A stretch of 64,000 bases of DNA from contig CAZTTG010000029.1 of the NCBI GenBank assembly GCA_964615935.1, positions 3,129-67,128 of the forward strand, given 5' to 3'. Source of the stretch: CAZTTG01 sp964615935. GTDB taxonomy: Bacteria > Planctomycetota > UBA1135 > GCA-002686595. The position numbers and the translations under genes are program-made. The notes beneath the pieces are model-generated. The model made no database searches. It saw only the letters and a program-made list of their open reading frames with translations, and had not been told where the DNA came from. Shown here piece after piece: positions 43,356-51,087 of the stretch; the stretch's first letter is position 1, and each line of letters begins with the position of its first letter.

Positions 43356-44030
43356 ATGGACCTCTTCGTGCCCGGTCCGGTCGGCCGCCTCGAGGCGCAG
43401 CTCTGGATGCCCCCCCCGGAGGGGGGCGTCGAGGTCGCGCCCCGGGCGGCGGCGGTGGTCTGCCACCCCGATCCCGCCCAGGGCGGCGAGATGCAGAACG
43501 CAGTGGTCTACCGCGCGGCGAGGGGGCTGCAGCAGGCCGGTCTGGCCGTGCTGCGATTCAACTTCCGGGGGGTGGGCCGCAGCGCCGGGACCCACGACGG
43601 CCGCGGGGCCGAGGAGCTGGACGCGAGCGCGGCCCTGGACGAGCTCGAGCGGCGCTTTCCGGATCTCGAGCTGTGGGGCGCGGGCTACTCCTTCGGCGCC
43701 CGGACCATGAGCTCGCTGGCCATCGCGCAGCCGCGCATCCGGCGCCTCGTCTGCATCGCCCTCCCCACCCTCGTGTGGGGCTGCCCCGCCCTCGAGCGAT
43801 TGCGGATCCCGGGCCTGATCCTGACGGGCGGCGCGGACGTGCATGGAAACCTGGCCGACCTGCGCGCCCGATGCGGCGAGCTGCCGGCCGCTCTCGAGCT
43901 GGACGAGATCGCCGGCGCCGACCACTTGTTCCGCGGGCTCACCCGCGACCTCCAGGAGCGCGTCCGCGCCTTCGCGACGCGCGCCCTCGAGGGGTCGCCG
44001 GCCGAGCGCCCGCGGGGAGATACCCGATGA
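43356..44030 (+). CDS. Alpha/beta hydrolase (serine-type, small CocE/Dienelactone-like)
   Basis: 224 residues from the ATG at 43356. 'AVVCHPDPAQGGEMQNAVVY' resembles the H-P-H-P opening of the YmgE/YfbK-like alpha/beta hydrolases ('CHPHPxxGG'). 'VLRFNFRGVGRSAG' is the usual strand-4 loop. 'LWGAGYSFGARTM' supplies the nucleophile elbow G-x-S-x-G in the form G-Y-S-F-G. 'GLILTGGADVHGN' holds the acid, and 'IAGADHLFRG' holds the catalytic His. A complete triad is therefore visible. It is a cytosolic esterase- or thioesterase-like enzyme. Its stop overlaps the next start (ATGA). Confidence 0.8.
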   Translation: MDLFVPGPVGRLEAQLWMPPPEGGVEVAPRAAAVVCHPDPAQGGEMQNAVVYRAARGLQQAGLAVLRFNFRGVGRSAGTHDGRGAEELDASAALDELERRFPDLELWGAGYSFGARTMSSLAIAQPRIRRLVCIALPTLVWGCPALERLRIPGLILTGGADVHGNLADLRARCGELPAALELDEIAGADHLFRGLTRDLQERVRAFATRALEGSPAERPRGDTR

Positions 44031-44467
44031 GCGAAGCCAAGGCCGAGAGCTTTCCCAGGGGCAAGCAGCCCTCGATCCGCGTGGTGATGATGCCCCGCGA
44101 CACCAACGCCCTGGGGACCATCTTCGGGGGCGTGATCCTCTCCCACATCGACCTCGCGGCGGCCACCGAGGCCTACCGCTACTGGCCCGGGAAGATGGTC
44201 ACGGTGGCGATGGACCGGGTCGAGTTCCACCAGCCGGTGCGGGTGGGGGATCTGGTCTCGCTGTTCTGCGAGGTGCGGCACCTGGGGCGTTCCTCGATCG
44301 CCGTCGGGGTGGACGTCTGGGCCCAGCGCCGGGGCGACCGCAGCCAGTGCGTGCACGTCACCCAGGCCGAGGTGACCCTGGTGGCCCTGGACGACGACTG
44401 GCGTCCGTCCGAGCTCCCGCGCAAACCCCTGGACGAGGGAGGCCGGGTCCCCGGCGTCAGCCGATGA
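44027..44467 (+). CDS. Acyl-CoA thioesterase, hotdog fold (YciA-like)
   Basis: 146 residues. 'ALGTIFGGVILSHIDLAAAT' is the hotdog-helix signature of YciA/acot-type thioesterases, with Asp in the position used for catalysis. 'VAMDRVEFHQPVRVGDLVSL' and 'SSIAVGVDVWAQ' are the following conserved strands. It would hydrolyse acyl-CoA esters in the cytoplasm. Both ends overlap neighbours by four bases (ATGA), making it the middle gene of a tightly coupled hydrolase-thioesterase-sulfatase unit. Confidence 0.87.
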   Translation: MSEAKAESFPRGKQPSIRVVMMPRDTNALGTIFGGVILSHIDLAAATEAYRYWPGKMVTVAMDRVEFHQPVRVGDLVSLFCEVRHLGRSSIAVGVDVWAQRRGDRSQCVHVTQAEVTLVALDDDWRPSELPRKPLDEGGRVPGVSR

Positions 44468-45792
44468 GCCGCTCGCACCTCACCGGGTCCCCGGCGCTGC
44501 TCGCCCTCCTGCCCCTGCTCGCCTGCGCGGCGGCGGGGCAGGACGGGGCGGAGATCCCCCCCAACGTCGTCCTGATCATGGCCGACGACGTCGGCGTGGA
44601 GGCCTTCGGCTGCTACGGCGGCGAGAGCTACGAGACGCCCCACCTCGACGCCCTGGCGGCGGGCGGGATCCGCTTCACCAACGCCTTCTCCCAGCCGCTG
44701 TGCACGCCCAGCCGGGTGAAGCTGATGACCGGCCGCGGGAACCTGCGCAACTACGTGCACTTCTCCATCCTGGACCCGGCCGAGCGCACCTTCGCCCACC
44801 AGGCCCGGGAGGCGGGCTACGCCACCGCGGTGGCCGGCAAGTGGCAGCTCCACGGGGTTCCGAGCTACGGCGATTGGGCCGGCCGGGGGGCCCGCCCGCA
44901 GGACGCGGGCTTCGACCGCTGGTGCCTGTGGCAGCTCGAGGTGCTCGGGCCGCGCTACTGGAAGCCCACCGTCGACGTGGACGGGAAGCTGCGCCGCAAG
45001 GTGGCGGGCGCCTATGGGCCCGACCTCTTCTGCGAGTGGCTGCTGGAGTTCGCGTCCGAGCACCGGGACGAGGCCTTCCTGGCCTACTACCCCATGGCCC
45101 TGGTGCACGACCCCTTCGTGCGCACGCCGCTCTCGCGGGAGGGGGAGCTGGAGAAGGCCGAGTGCTTCGCCGACATGGTGAGCTACATGGACGCCATCGT
45201 CGGGCGCATCCTCGCCGGCATCGACGAGCTGGGCCTGTCCGAGCGCACGCTGGTGATCTTCACCGGCGACAACGGGACCCACAAGTCGATCACCTCCCGC
45301 ATGAACGGCCGCGAGGTGCAGGGCGGCAAGGGCCGATCCATCGACGCGGGCATCCGCGTGCCCCTGATCGCCGCCTGGCCGGGGAGGATCTCGCCCGGGA
45401 CGGTGTGCGAGGACCTGATCGACTTCTCCGACTTCCTGCCCACCCTGGTGGAGGTCACGGGGGCCGAGCTGCCCGCCGGGCGCGTCCTCGACGGCCGCAG
45501 CTTCCTGCCCCAGCTCCTGGGCCAGCGAGGGCGGCCCCGCGAGGCGATCGCGATCTACTCCAATCCCCGCCCCGACAAGCCCGGCAAGAACCCCCGCGTC
45601 CTCTTCGCGCGCGACGAGCGCTACAAGCTCTACGACGACGGCCGCCTCTTCGACTGCGAGCGGGACCCGGAGGAGGAGTCGCCTCTCGAGGGCTCCGCCC
45701 TCACGGTCAGCGCCCGCGCGGCCGGGAAGCGCCTCCAGAAGGTGCTGGACGGGCTGCCGCCCGAGCCCCCGCACCTGCGGGGCGGAGAGTGA
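44464..45792 (+). CDS. Arylsulfatase-type formylglycine-dependent sulfatase
   Basis: 442 residues starting in the ATGA overlap with the thioesterase gene. The signal 'ALLALLPLLACAAAGQ' could be a lipoprotein or cleaved signal. 'NVVLIMADDVGVEAFGCYG' gives metal ligands Asp41 and Asp42. 'QPLCTPSRVKLMTGR' is the canonical C-x-P-S-R with Cys80 to be converted to formylglycine, and 'VAGKWQLHG' has the conserved Lys and His. 'VIFTGDNGTHKS' is the second metal motif. It is the only one of the four sulfatase-fold proteins in this window with a complete sulfatase signature. It would hydrolyse sulfate esters, probably of sulfated glycans, outside the cytoplasm. No formylglycine-generating enzyme gene is in the window. 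Confidence 0.88.
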   Translation: MSRSHLTGSPALLALLPLLACAAAGQDGAEIPPNVVLIMADDVGVEAFGCYGGESYETPHLDALAAGGIRFTNAFSQPLCTPSRVKLMTGRGNLRNYVHFSILDPAERTFAHQAREAGYATAVAGKWQLHGVPSYGDWAGRGARPQDAGFDRWCLWQLEVLGPRYWKPTVDVDGKLRRKVAGAYGPDLFCEWLLEFASEHRDEAFLAYYPMALVHDPFVRTPLSREGELEKAECFADMVSYMDAIVGRILAGIDELGLSERTLVIFTGDNGTHKSITSRMNGREVQGGKGRSIDAGIRVPLIAAWPGRISPGTVCEDLIDFSDFLPTLVEVTGAELPAGRVLDGRSFLPQLLGQRGRPREAIAIYSNPRPDKPGKNPRVLFARDERYKLYDDGRLFDCERDPEEESPLEGSALTVSARAAGKRLQKVLDGLPPEPPHLRGGE

Positions 45793-45816
45793 GGCGGGCC
45801 GGGCGGGGCCCTCTCC

Positions 45817-46584
45817 TCACTCCTCTCCCAAGACCCTCCGCGCCTGCCGGACCGGGTCCTCGGCGCGGGTCACCGCACGGAAGACCTCCTCGAGGGTCCC
45901 CTGCGCCCCGGCGCGCTCGCGCAGCTCCTCCAGGCTGCCCTCGGACACGAGCTCGCCGCCGTCCAGGATCGCCACCCGGTGGCAGACGCGCTCGACCACG
46001 TCCAGGAGGTGGGAGGTGTACAGCACCCCGCGGCCGCGCTCGGCCCAGGCCCGCAGCACCTCCTTGACCATGCCCGCTGTCGGCGCGTCCAGCCCGGAGA
46101 GGGGCTCGTCCAGGATCAGGACCTGGGGCCGGGGCAGGAGGGCGCAGGCCAGGGCGGTCTTCTGGCGCATGCCGTGGGAGAACTGGCCCACGGGGTCGTC
46201 CGCGCGCCCGGCGAGGCCCAGGGAGCCCAGCAGGCGATCGGCCTCCCGCCGGATGCCCCCCTCGCCCAGCCCGTGCAGGCGGCCGGCGAGCTGGAGGTGC
46301 TGCCGCGCCGAGAGGTTGGCGTAGAGCGGCGCCCCGTCGGGCACGAAGGCGAGCTGCCGGCGGGCCTCCAGGGGCTGGCGCTGCGAGTCGTGCCCGCAGA
46401 CCCGGGCCTGTCCGGCGTCGGGCCGGAGCAGGCCGCAGAGGATCCGAAGGGCGGTGGTCTTCCCGGCGCCGTTGGGGCCGACCAGGCCCAGGACCTCGCC
46501 CTCGCGCAGCTCCAGGTCCAGGCCGACCAGCGCCACGCACTCGTCGAACGCCTTGCGGACCGACTGGAGCTGGGCCAGGGCCAT
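45817..46584 (-). CDS. ABC transporter ATP-binding protein
   Basis: 255 residues. Walker A 'GLVGPNGAGKTTALRIL', Q-loop within 'LAFVPDGAPLYANLS', signature 'QFSHGMRQKTALA' (S-H-G-M in place of S-G-G-Q), Walker B 'LILDEPLSGLDA' and 'LYTSHLLDVVERVC' (H-loop) are all present. The fold and signature resemble ATPases of Nat/Gld-type or multidrug ABC-2 exporters. The cognate permease is not adjacent; the membrane protein at 41799-43256 is a candidate. 'GCTAGCCT' (minus strand of 46591-46598) sits six bases before the start. It converges on the sulfatase gene with a 24-bp gap. Confidence 0.85.
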   Translation of the reverse strand: MALAQLQSVRKAFDECVALVGLDLELREGEVLGLVGPNGAGKTTALRILCGLLRPDAGQARVCGHDSQRQPLEARRQLAFVPDGAPLYANLSARQHLQLAGRLHGLGEGGIRREADRLLGSLGLAGRADDPVGQFSHGMRQKTALACALLPRPQVLILDEPLSGLDAPTAGMVKEVLRAWAERGRGVLYTSHLLDVVERVCHRVAILDGGELVSEGSLEELRERAGAQGTLEEVFRAVTRAEDPVRQARRVLGEE

Positions 46585-46644
46585 GCCGGAAGGCTAGCAG
46601 GCCGGCCCCGGGCGGGGAAGGCGGGTCGGGGCTCGCGCCCCGTC

Positions 46645-47448
46645 TCAGACCGGGACGGCCGAGATCCGGGTCGGGATTCCGGTCTTGGCCTGCAGGGTCT
46701 CGACCACGTCCTCGAGGAAGCTCGGGGACACGGGCTTGGGGATCCCGGGCTTGCGCGTGCTCTTGCGCTTGACCGTGCTGACCTCGACCTCGAGGGGGCG
46801 CACCGCCTGGATGCGCTTCAGCCAGCCGCGAACCTCGTTGGGGGTGGTGTTGTCGGGGGTGCCCCGGCGGAAGGTGGTGTGGAGGATCACCCGGTCCATG
46901 TCCGTGAGGTGGTCGACCACCTCCTTGAGGCGAGTCTGGGGCTCCCCGGTCATGGAGGCGAAGGTCCGGGCGCTGCCCCAGTCGAATCGCAGCACCGGCC
47001 GGTCGAAGATCGCCAGGGCCCGGCGGGTGTCCGCCCGGTCCAGGTGGAGGGAGTCCGAGAGGACCGCCAGGCCCGCCTTGGCGTACCACTTGTCCCGCAG
47101 GTCGCGGAGGTTCTCGGCGATCTCCCGCAGCCCCGGGTGGAGGGTCGGGTCGGCCACGCCGGTGACCAGGATGGTCTCGAGCTTCTCGCCTCCCTTGGAG
47201 AGCTCGATGAGGCGTCGGGCGGCCGAGGTCACCACCACGCCGCCGCTGGGGATCCGACCACCGGTGCACACCACCGAGATGGGGTGGGGCTTGCTGCTGT
47301 CATCGGCCGGGCGGTCCCGGCCGCCCACCGCCACGGCGGTCGCGGCCTCGTCGGGAGGACATGGGACCGGGTCGACGACCAGCGCCTTGCCGAAGCGGGT
47401 CGTCTTGACCGGTCCATATACGACCGTGTGCTGTTCCGGGGCGATCAT
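46645..47448 (-). CDS. Radical-SAM-like protein (COG0731/Tyw1-related) lacking the CxxxCxxC cluster motif
   Basis: 267 residues from the ATG ending at 47448, with AAGGG upstream. It follows the layout of COG0731 radical SAM proteins closely. 'VVYGPVKTTRFGKAL' corresponds to Y-G-P-V-x-S-R-R-L-G. 'ILVTGVADPTLHPGLREI' corresponds to the S-G-x-G-E-P-T-L-H-P strand. 'LRFDWGSARTFASM' and 'ILHTTFRRGTPDNTTPNEV' match the later strands. However, the cluster motif expected at residues 30-37 is C-P-P-D-E-A-A-T, with only the first Cys, and the protein has just one other Cys (C61). The G-G-E SAM motif is G-V-A-D. It probably cannot hold the 4Fe-4S cluster in the usual way. The role is unknown. Confidence 0.65.
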   Translation of the reverse strand: MIAPEQHTVVYGPVKTTRFGKALVVDPVPCPPDEAATAVAVGGRDRPADDSSKPHPISVVCTGGRIPSGGVVVTSAARRLIELSKGGEKLETILVTGVADPTLHPGLREIAENLRDLRDKWYAKAGLAVLSDSLHLDRADTRRALAIFDRPVLRFDWGSARTFASMTGEPQTRLKEVVDHLTDMDRVILHTTFRRGTPDNTTPNEVRGWLKRIQAVRPLEVEVSTVKRKSTRKPGIPKPVSPSFLEDVVETLQAKTGIPTRISAVPV

Positions 47449-47548
47449 GGTGGCACCCTTCGTCTCGCCGGATCCGGTGCCCACCCCTGTGCGCCGCCGA
47501 GGCGGCGAGGGGCCGGGAGGAGGGGGGTGGGGCACGAAAAGGGCAATA

Positions 47549-47920
47549 TCATACCCTCTCAGGGGGGGTCGTGGCCAGCTCGGGCTCGGGGATCGGCCTT
47601 GGGCGCCCTGTCGGAGGCCCCTCGGCAGGCTCCCGGAGTCCTCGCGCGCGACCGGCTCGGACGCCGCGAGCGCGTCGAGGCCAGAACGCCCAGAGCAGAA
47701 GCCCCATCCCCCCCGCGAGGCGGAGCGGGTGGTCGCTCGCAGCTCGCAGCCAGCGCAGAACCAGCGGCTCGCCGAAGGCCGGCTGCAGCCCGTCGGTGAT
47801 CGCGCGAGCGAGCCAGGTGAGCGCGGCGGCCGTCAGCCACGGGGCCAGCGGGCCCGGGCGAAGGGCGATGGGCGGATCGGCGGCATCGGCCTCGGTGCGC
47901 TCGGCTGGTGAGTCGGACAT
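47549..47920 (-). CDS. Small membrane protein of unknown function
   Basis: 123 residues from the ATG ending at 47920, with GGAG directly upstream. Two hydrophobic segments are visible ('PWLTAAALTWLARAI' and 'LAGGMGLLLWAFW'), separated by a short loop. A basic, Pro/Arg-rich C-terminal tail of ~45 residues probably lies in the cytoplasm. I recognise no family. It precedes the radical-SAM-like gene on the same strand by 100 bp and diverges from the complex I operon. Confidence 0.55.
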   Translation of the reverse strand: MSDSPAERTEADAADPPIALRPGPLAPWLTAAALTWLARAITDGLQPAFGEPLVLRWLRAASDHPLRLAGGMGLLLWAFWPRRARGVRAGRARGLREPAEGPPTGRPRPIPEPELATTPPERV

Positions 47921-48229
47921 CTCCAGTCTCCGCCGGGTGGACGGCTCGGGACCGCGACGGTTGCGGCCCGTCTCCCGATGGTTCGCGGCACATCGACCGA
48001 CTCGGCTTGACACCCGCCGGGCCACCTTTAAGCTGCTTGACCCCCGCATTCCGGGCGCCCCCAGCGCGGGCGAGCGCAGGCCCCTCGGGTCGAGCCTCGC
48101 CGAGCGAACGGTCCCAGCCAGGCCATCGCTCCCCCGGCTCTCTCGGGCTACCCGGACGTTCCCTGTCCCCACCGCCGCCCCGCGCCCGGAACCGCCTCAG
48201 CGCGGGAACGCCCGGCCCGCGCGATCCCC
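47921..48229. other. Intergenic region upstream of the complex I operon
   Basis: This 309-bp divergent region has no credible ORF. It contains the most consensus-like -35 (TTGACA) in the window, at 48007, and a long GC-rich leader of about 190 bases before nuoA. I see no riboswitch fold or operator repeat in it. Confidence 0.6.
48007..48034 (+). promoter_or_regulatory. Candidate promoter of the complex I operon
   Basis: A perfect TTGACA (48007-48012) is followed after 16 bp by TAAGCT (48029-48034), which matches three of six -10 positions. It is oriented toward nuoA, leaving a leader of about 190 bases. Confidence 0.35.
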
Positions 48230-48757
48230 ATGTACTTCGACTATCTCAACGTCCTGGTGTTCTCGGCCGTGGGATTGGCGTTCGTGTTCGCCACCATGGT
48301 GCTGGGGACCATCCTCCGACCGAAGCGCAAGCAGGACCAGGGGCTGGAGATCTACGAGTGTGGCGAGCTGCCCTTCGGCCAGGCCTGGGTCCGCTGGGAC
48401 ATCCGCTTCTACACCGTCGCGCTGGTCTATCTGGTCTTCGCGATCGAGATCGCCTTCCTGTTCCCGGTGATGGTCGTGATCGGCGACGTCCTGCGCGACC
48501 AGGGCGCCGCGGCCGGGAGCGGAATCGGCTACGTCTCGCTCCTGCACGTCCTGGTCTTCGTGATCGTGCTGTTCATGGGCCTGGTCTCGGTGTGGGCCAA
48601 GGGTGATCTGGACTGGATCACGACCTATGACCAGCCGGACTACAACCCACCCAGCCGCGAGCTCGTGATTCCCCTGATCGACGCGCCGGCCGCAGCAGCC
48701 GGCGTACCCGAGAAGACCGGAGAGAAACCGGAGGGCGACGAGGGCTCGGCCGCCTGA
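48230..48757 (+). CDS. nuoA: NADH-quinone oxidoreductase subunit A
   Basis: 175 residues. Three transmembrane helices are visible. 'KQDQGLEIYECGELPFGQAWVRWDIRFY' is split across the conserved loop containing the exposed Cys, as in NuoA/ND3. 'YLVFAIEIAFLFPVMVV' is the second helix with the conserved Glu pair. The C-terminal ~45 residues after the third helix are an extra Pro/Glu-rich tail; E. coli NuoA is ~147 residues. It is the first gene of an 11-gene operon whose order is A-B-C-D-H-I-J-K-L-M-N. Confidence 0.92.
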   Translation: MYFDYLNVLVFSAVGLAFVFATMVLGTILRPKRKQDQGLEIYECGELPFGQAWVRWDIRFYTVALVYLVFAIEIAFLFPVMVVIGDVLRDQGAAAGSGIGYVSLLHVLVFVIVLFMGLVSVWAKGDLDWITTYDQPDYNPPSRELVIPLIDAPAAAAGVPEKTGEKPEGDEGSAA

Positions 48758-48780
48758 CCGCCGCAGCCACGGGCACAGCC

Positions 48781-49281
48781 ATGGGATTCCTGGAAGAGAA
48801 GTTCGAAGACAACGTCCTCACCACCCGCGTCGACTGGCTGCTCAACTGGGCGCGCCTCTCGAGCCTGTGGCCCATGACCTTCGGCCTGGCCTGCTGCGCC
48901 ATCGAGATGATGGCCGTGGGGGCCGCTCACTTCGACATCGACCGCTTCGGAGCGGGGGCCTTCCGCCCCTCTCCGCGCCAGAGCGACCTGATGATCGTGG
49001 CCGGTACGGTCAACTTCAAGATGGCCGAGCGCGTCAAGCGGCTCTACGAGCAGATGCCCTCGCCGAAGTACGTGATGGCCCTGGGCGCCTGCGCCACCGG
49101 AGGGGGTCCCTACCACAAGTACGGCTACACGGTCGTCAAGGGGGTGGACCGCGTCATCCCGGTGGACGTGTACGTCGCCGGCTGTCCCCCGCGCCCCGAG
49201 GCGCTGCTGGAGGGCCTGATGACCCTGCAGAAGAAGATCCGCAGCTCGGCGGTGGTGCGCAAGCCCGCCAGCCTGAGCTGA
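48781..49281 (+). CDS. nuoB: NADH-quinone oxidoreductase subunit B
   Basis: 166 residues. The four ligands of the terminal N2 cluster are present: the Cys pair in 'FGLACCAIEMM', one Cys in 'GACATGGGPY' and one in 'VAGCPPRPEALLEG'. The protein sits at the junction of the peripheral arm and membrane arm, passing electrons to quinone together with NuoD. It starts 23 bases after nuoA. Confidence 0.95.
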   Translation: MGFLEEKFEDNVLTTRVDWLLNWARLSSLWPMTFGLACCAIEMMAVGAAHFDIDRFGAGAFRPSPRQSDLMIVAGTVNFKMAERVKRLYEQMPSPKYVMALGACATGGGPYHKYGYTVVKGVDRVIPVDVYVAGCPPRPEALLEGLMTLQKKIRSSAVVRKPASLS

Positions 49282-49319
49282 TCGCACCCCTCCCGCCCCA
49301 ACCCGCACAGCCGACCCCC

Positions 49320-49838
49320 ATGGAATTCCAAGGCATCCACGACCGCCTGAGGGCGGTGGGCGCGCCGGGGCTTTCCGACGTCGACCTGCCGCGCCCGCCC
49401 GATCCCGAGGACAAGAAGGACAAGGGCCGCGCCGGCGACGCCTACGCGATCGTCGATCCGCAGCAGCTCCCGGCCTTCCTCGAGACCTGCCGCGACGATC
49501 CCAAGCTGCGCTTCGAGATCCTGATGGACCTCACCGCCACCGACCCCAAGGCGGAGGAGGAGGAGCTGTGGATCAACGTCCAGCTCCTGTCGGTCGAACA
49601 CCGACACCGGCTGGCGATCAAGTGCCACCTGCCCAAGGCGGACGCGCAGATGCCCACCTCCAGCGGGGTGTACCGCTCCGCGCAGTGGTTCGAGCGGGAG
49701 TGCGCCGAGATGTTCGGCGTCACCTTCACCGGGCACCCCGATCCGCGCCACATGCTGCTGCCCGACGACTGGGTCGGGAACCCCCTGCGCAAGGACTACG
49801 AGTACCCGAAGGAGTATCGCGGCGTCTCCTGCGAGTAG
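49320..49838 (+). CDS. nuoC: NADH-quinone oxidoreductase subunit C
   Basis: 172 residues from the ATG at 49320. 'FEILMDLTATD' and the C-terminal signature 'ECAEMFGVTFTGHPDPRHML' followed by 'LRKDYEYP' identify the 30-kDa subunit. An insert of charged residues ('DPEDKKDKGRAGD') near residue 30 is unusual. It is separate from nuoD, not fused as in E. coli. Confidence 0.93.
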   Translation: MEFQGIHDRLRAVGAPGLSDVDLPRPPDPEDKKDKGRAGDAYAIVDPQQLPAFLETCRDDPKLRFEILMDLTATDPKAEEEELWINVQLLSVEHRHRLAIKCHLPKADAQMPTSSGVYRSAQWFERECAEMFGVTFTGHPDPRHMLLPDDWVGNPLRKDYEYPKEYRGVSCE

Positions 49839-49857
49839 CCGACGGCGAGCCACTGCC

Positions 49858-51084
49858 ATGTCCCGAGAAGCCAGCCTCCGGTCCCCTCAGCCCCAGCCGA
49901 CTCCCTCGGTCCCCGCCGAAGCGCGGACGCTCCCCGGCGGCGAGCGCGAGTTCATGCTGGACGTGCGCACCCACGACCTGGAGATCAACATGGGCCCCCA
50001 GCACCCCGCCACCCACGGGGTGATGAAGGTGCTCATCCGGACCGACGGCGAGCTGGTGACCGGGGCCCAGCCGCACCTGGGCTTCCTGCACCGCAGCGCC
50101 GAGAAGATCGGCGAGAACGTCGAGTGGCTGCAGTTCCTGCCCTACACCGACCGCTACGACTACCTGGCGGCGATGAACAACAACCTGGGCTACGCGATGG
50201 CGGTCGAGGCCCTCCTGGGCATCGAGATCCCGCGCCGGGCCCAGCTCATCCGCACCCTGTGCGCCGAGCTCAACCGCATCGCCTCGCACCTGGTCGCCTT
50301 CGGGACCTACGGCCTGGACATGGGGGCCTTCACGCCCTTCATGTACACCTTCCGCGAGCGCGAGTGGATCCTGGCGCTGTTCGAGAAGCTCTGCGGCGCC
50401 CGCCTGACCTACAGCTACATCCGCATCGGCGGGGTCTACAACGACGCGCCCCCCGGCTGGTTCGAGGAGGTCGCCCAGTTCTGCGACGACTTCGGTGGCC
50501 GCTGTCAGGAGTACATCGACCTCCTGATGCTCAACCGCATCTTCATCGGCCGCACCGCCGACGTGGGGGTGATCCCGCCCCAGATGGCGCTCGACTTCGC
50601 CCTCACCGGCCCCATGCTGCGCGGCTCGGGCGTCGACTTCGACCTGCGCCGCGACATGCCCTACATGCTGTACGGAGAGATGTACGAGCAGGGCGTCTTC
50701 GACGTGATGGTGGCCAAGGGCGAGAAGGGCACCCTGGGCGACAACTGGGACCGCACCTGGGTGCGCGTGATGGAGATGATGGAGTCGGTCAAGATCACCC
50801 GCTGGTGCCTCGACAACCTGGTCGAGGGACCGGTGCTGGGGGCCGTCGGCAAGATTCTGCGCGTGCCGCCGGGCGAGGCCTACGTGGGGGTCGAGAACCC
50901 CCGAGGCGAGCTGGGGCACTACGTGGTCTCGGAGGGCGGCAAGGTGGCCATCCGCTGCCGCGTGCGCGGGCCCTCCTTCGCCAACCTGGCCGTGGTCGAG
51001 GACATCATGCCCGGAACCCTGCTGGCCGATTCCGTCGCCATCATCGGCTCGACGGACATCGTCATGGGAGAGACGGACCGTTGA
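49858..51084 (+). CDS. nuoD: NADH-quinone oxidoreductase subunit D
   Basis: 408 residues. 'INMGPQHPATHGVMKVL' contains the loop with the quinone-contacting His. 'DYLAAMNNNLGYAMAVE' and 'RIASHLVAFGTYGLDMGA' are conserved 49-kDa motifs. The C-terminus 'DIVMGETDR' is the expected ending. The N-terminal ~30 residues are a Pro/Ser-rich extension. Only three bases separate its stop from nuoH, so the nuoE, nuoF and nuoG genes that usually lie here are missing. Confidence 0.95.
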   Translation: MSREASLRSPQPQPTPSVPAEARTLPGGEREFMLDVRTHDLEINMGPQHPATHGVMKVLIRTDGELVTGAQPHLGFLHRSAEKIGENVEWLQFLPYTDRYDYLAAMNNNLGYAMAVEALLGIEIPRRAQLIRTLCAELNRIASHLVAFGTYGLDMGAFTPFMYTFREREWILALFEKLCGARLTYSYIRIGGVYNDAPPGWFEEVAQFCDDFGGRCQEYIDLLMLNRIFIGRTADVGVIPPQMALDFALTGPMLRGSGVDFDLRRDMPYMLYGEMYEQGVFDVMVAKGEKGTLGDNWDRTWVRVMEMMESVKITRWCLDNLVEGPVLGAVGKILRVPPGEAYVGVENPRGELGHYVVSEGGKVAIRCRVRGPSFANLAVVEDIMPGTLLADSVAIIGSTDIVMGETDR

Positions 51085-51087
51085 GCC

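Noticed and set aside
46645..47448. Radical-SAM-like gene as a decayed pseudogene
   Set aside because: The frame is uninterrupted, has a good Shine-Dalgarno and normal codon use, and the barrel motifs outside the cluster site are kept, so a maintained variant is more likely.
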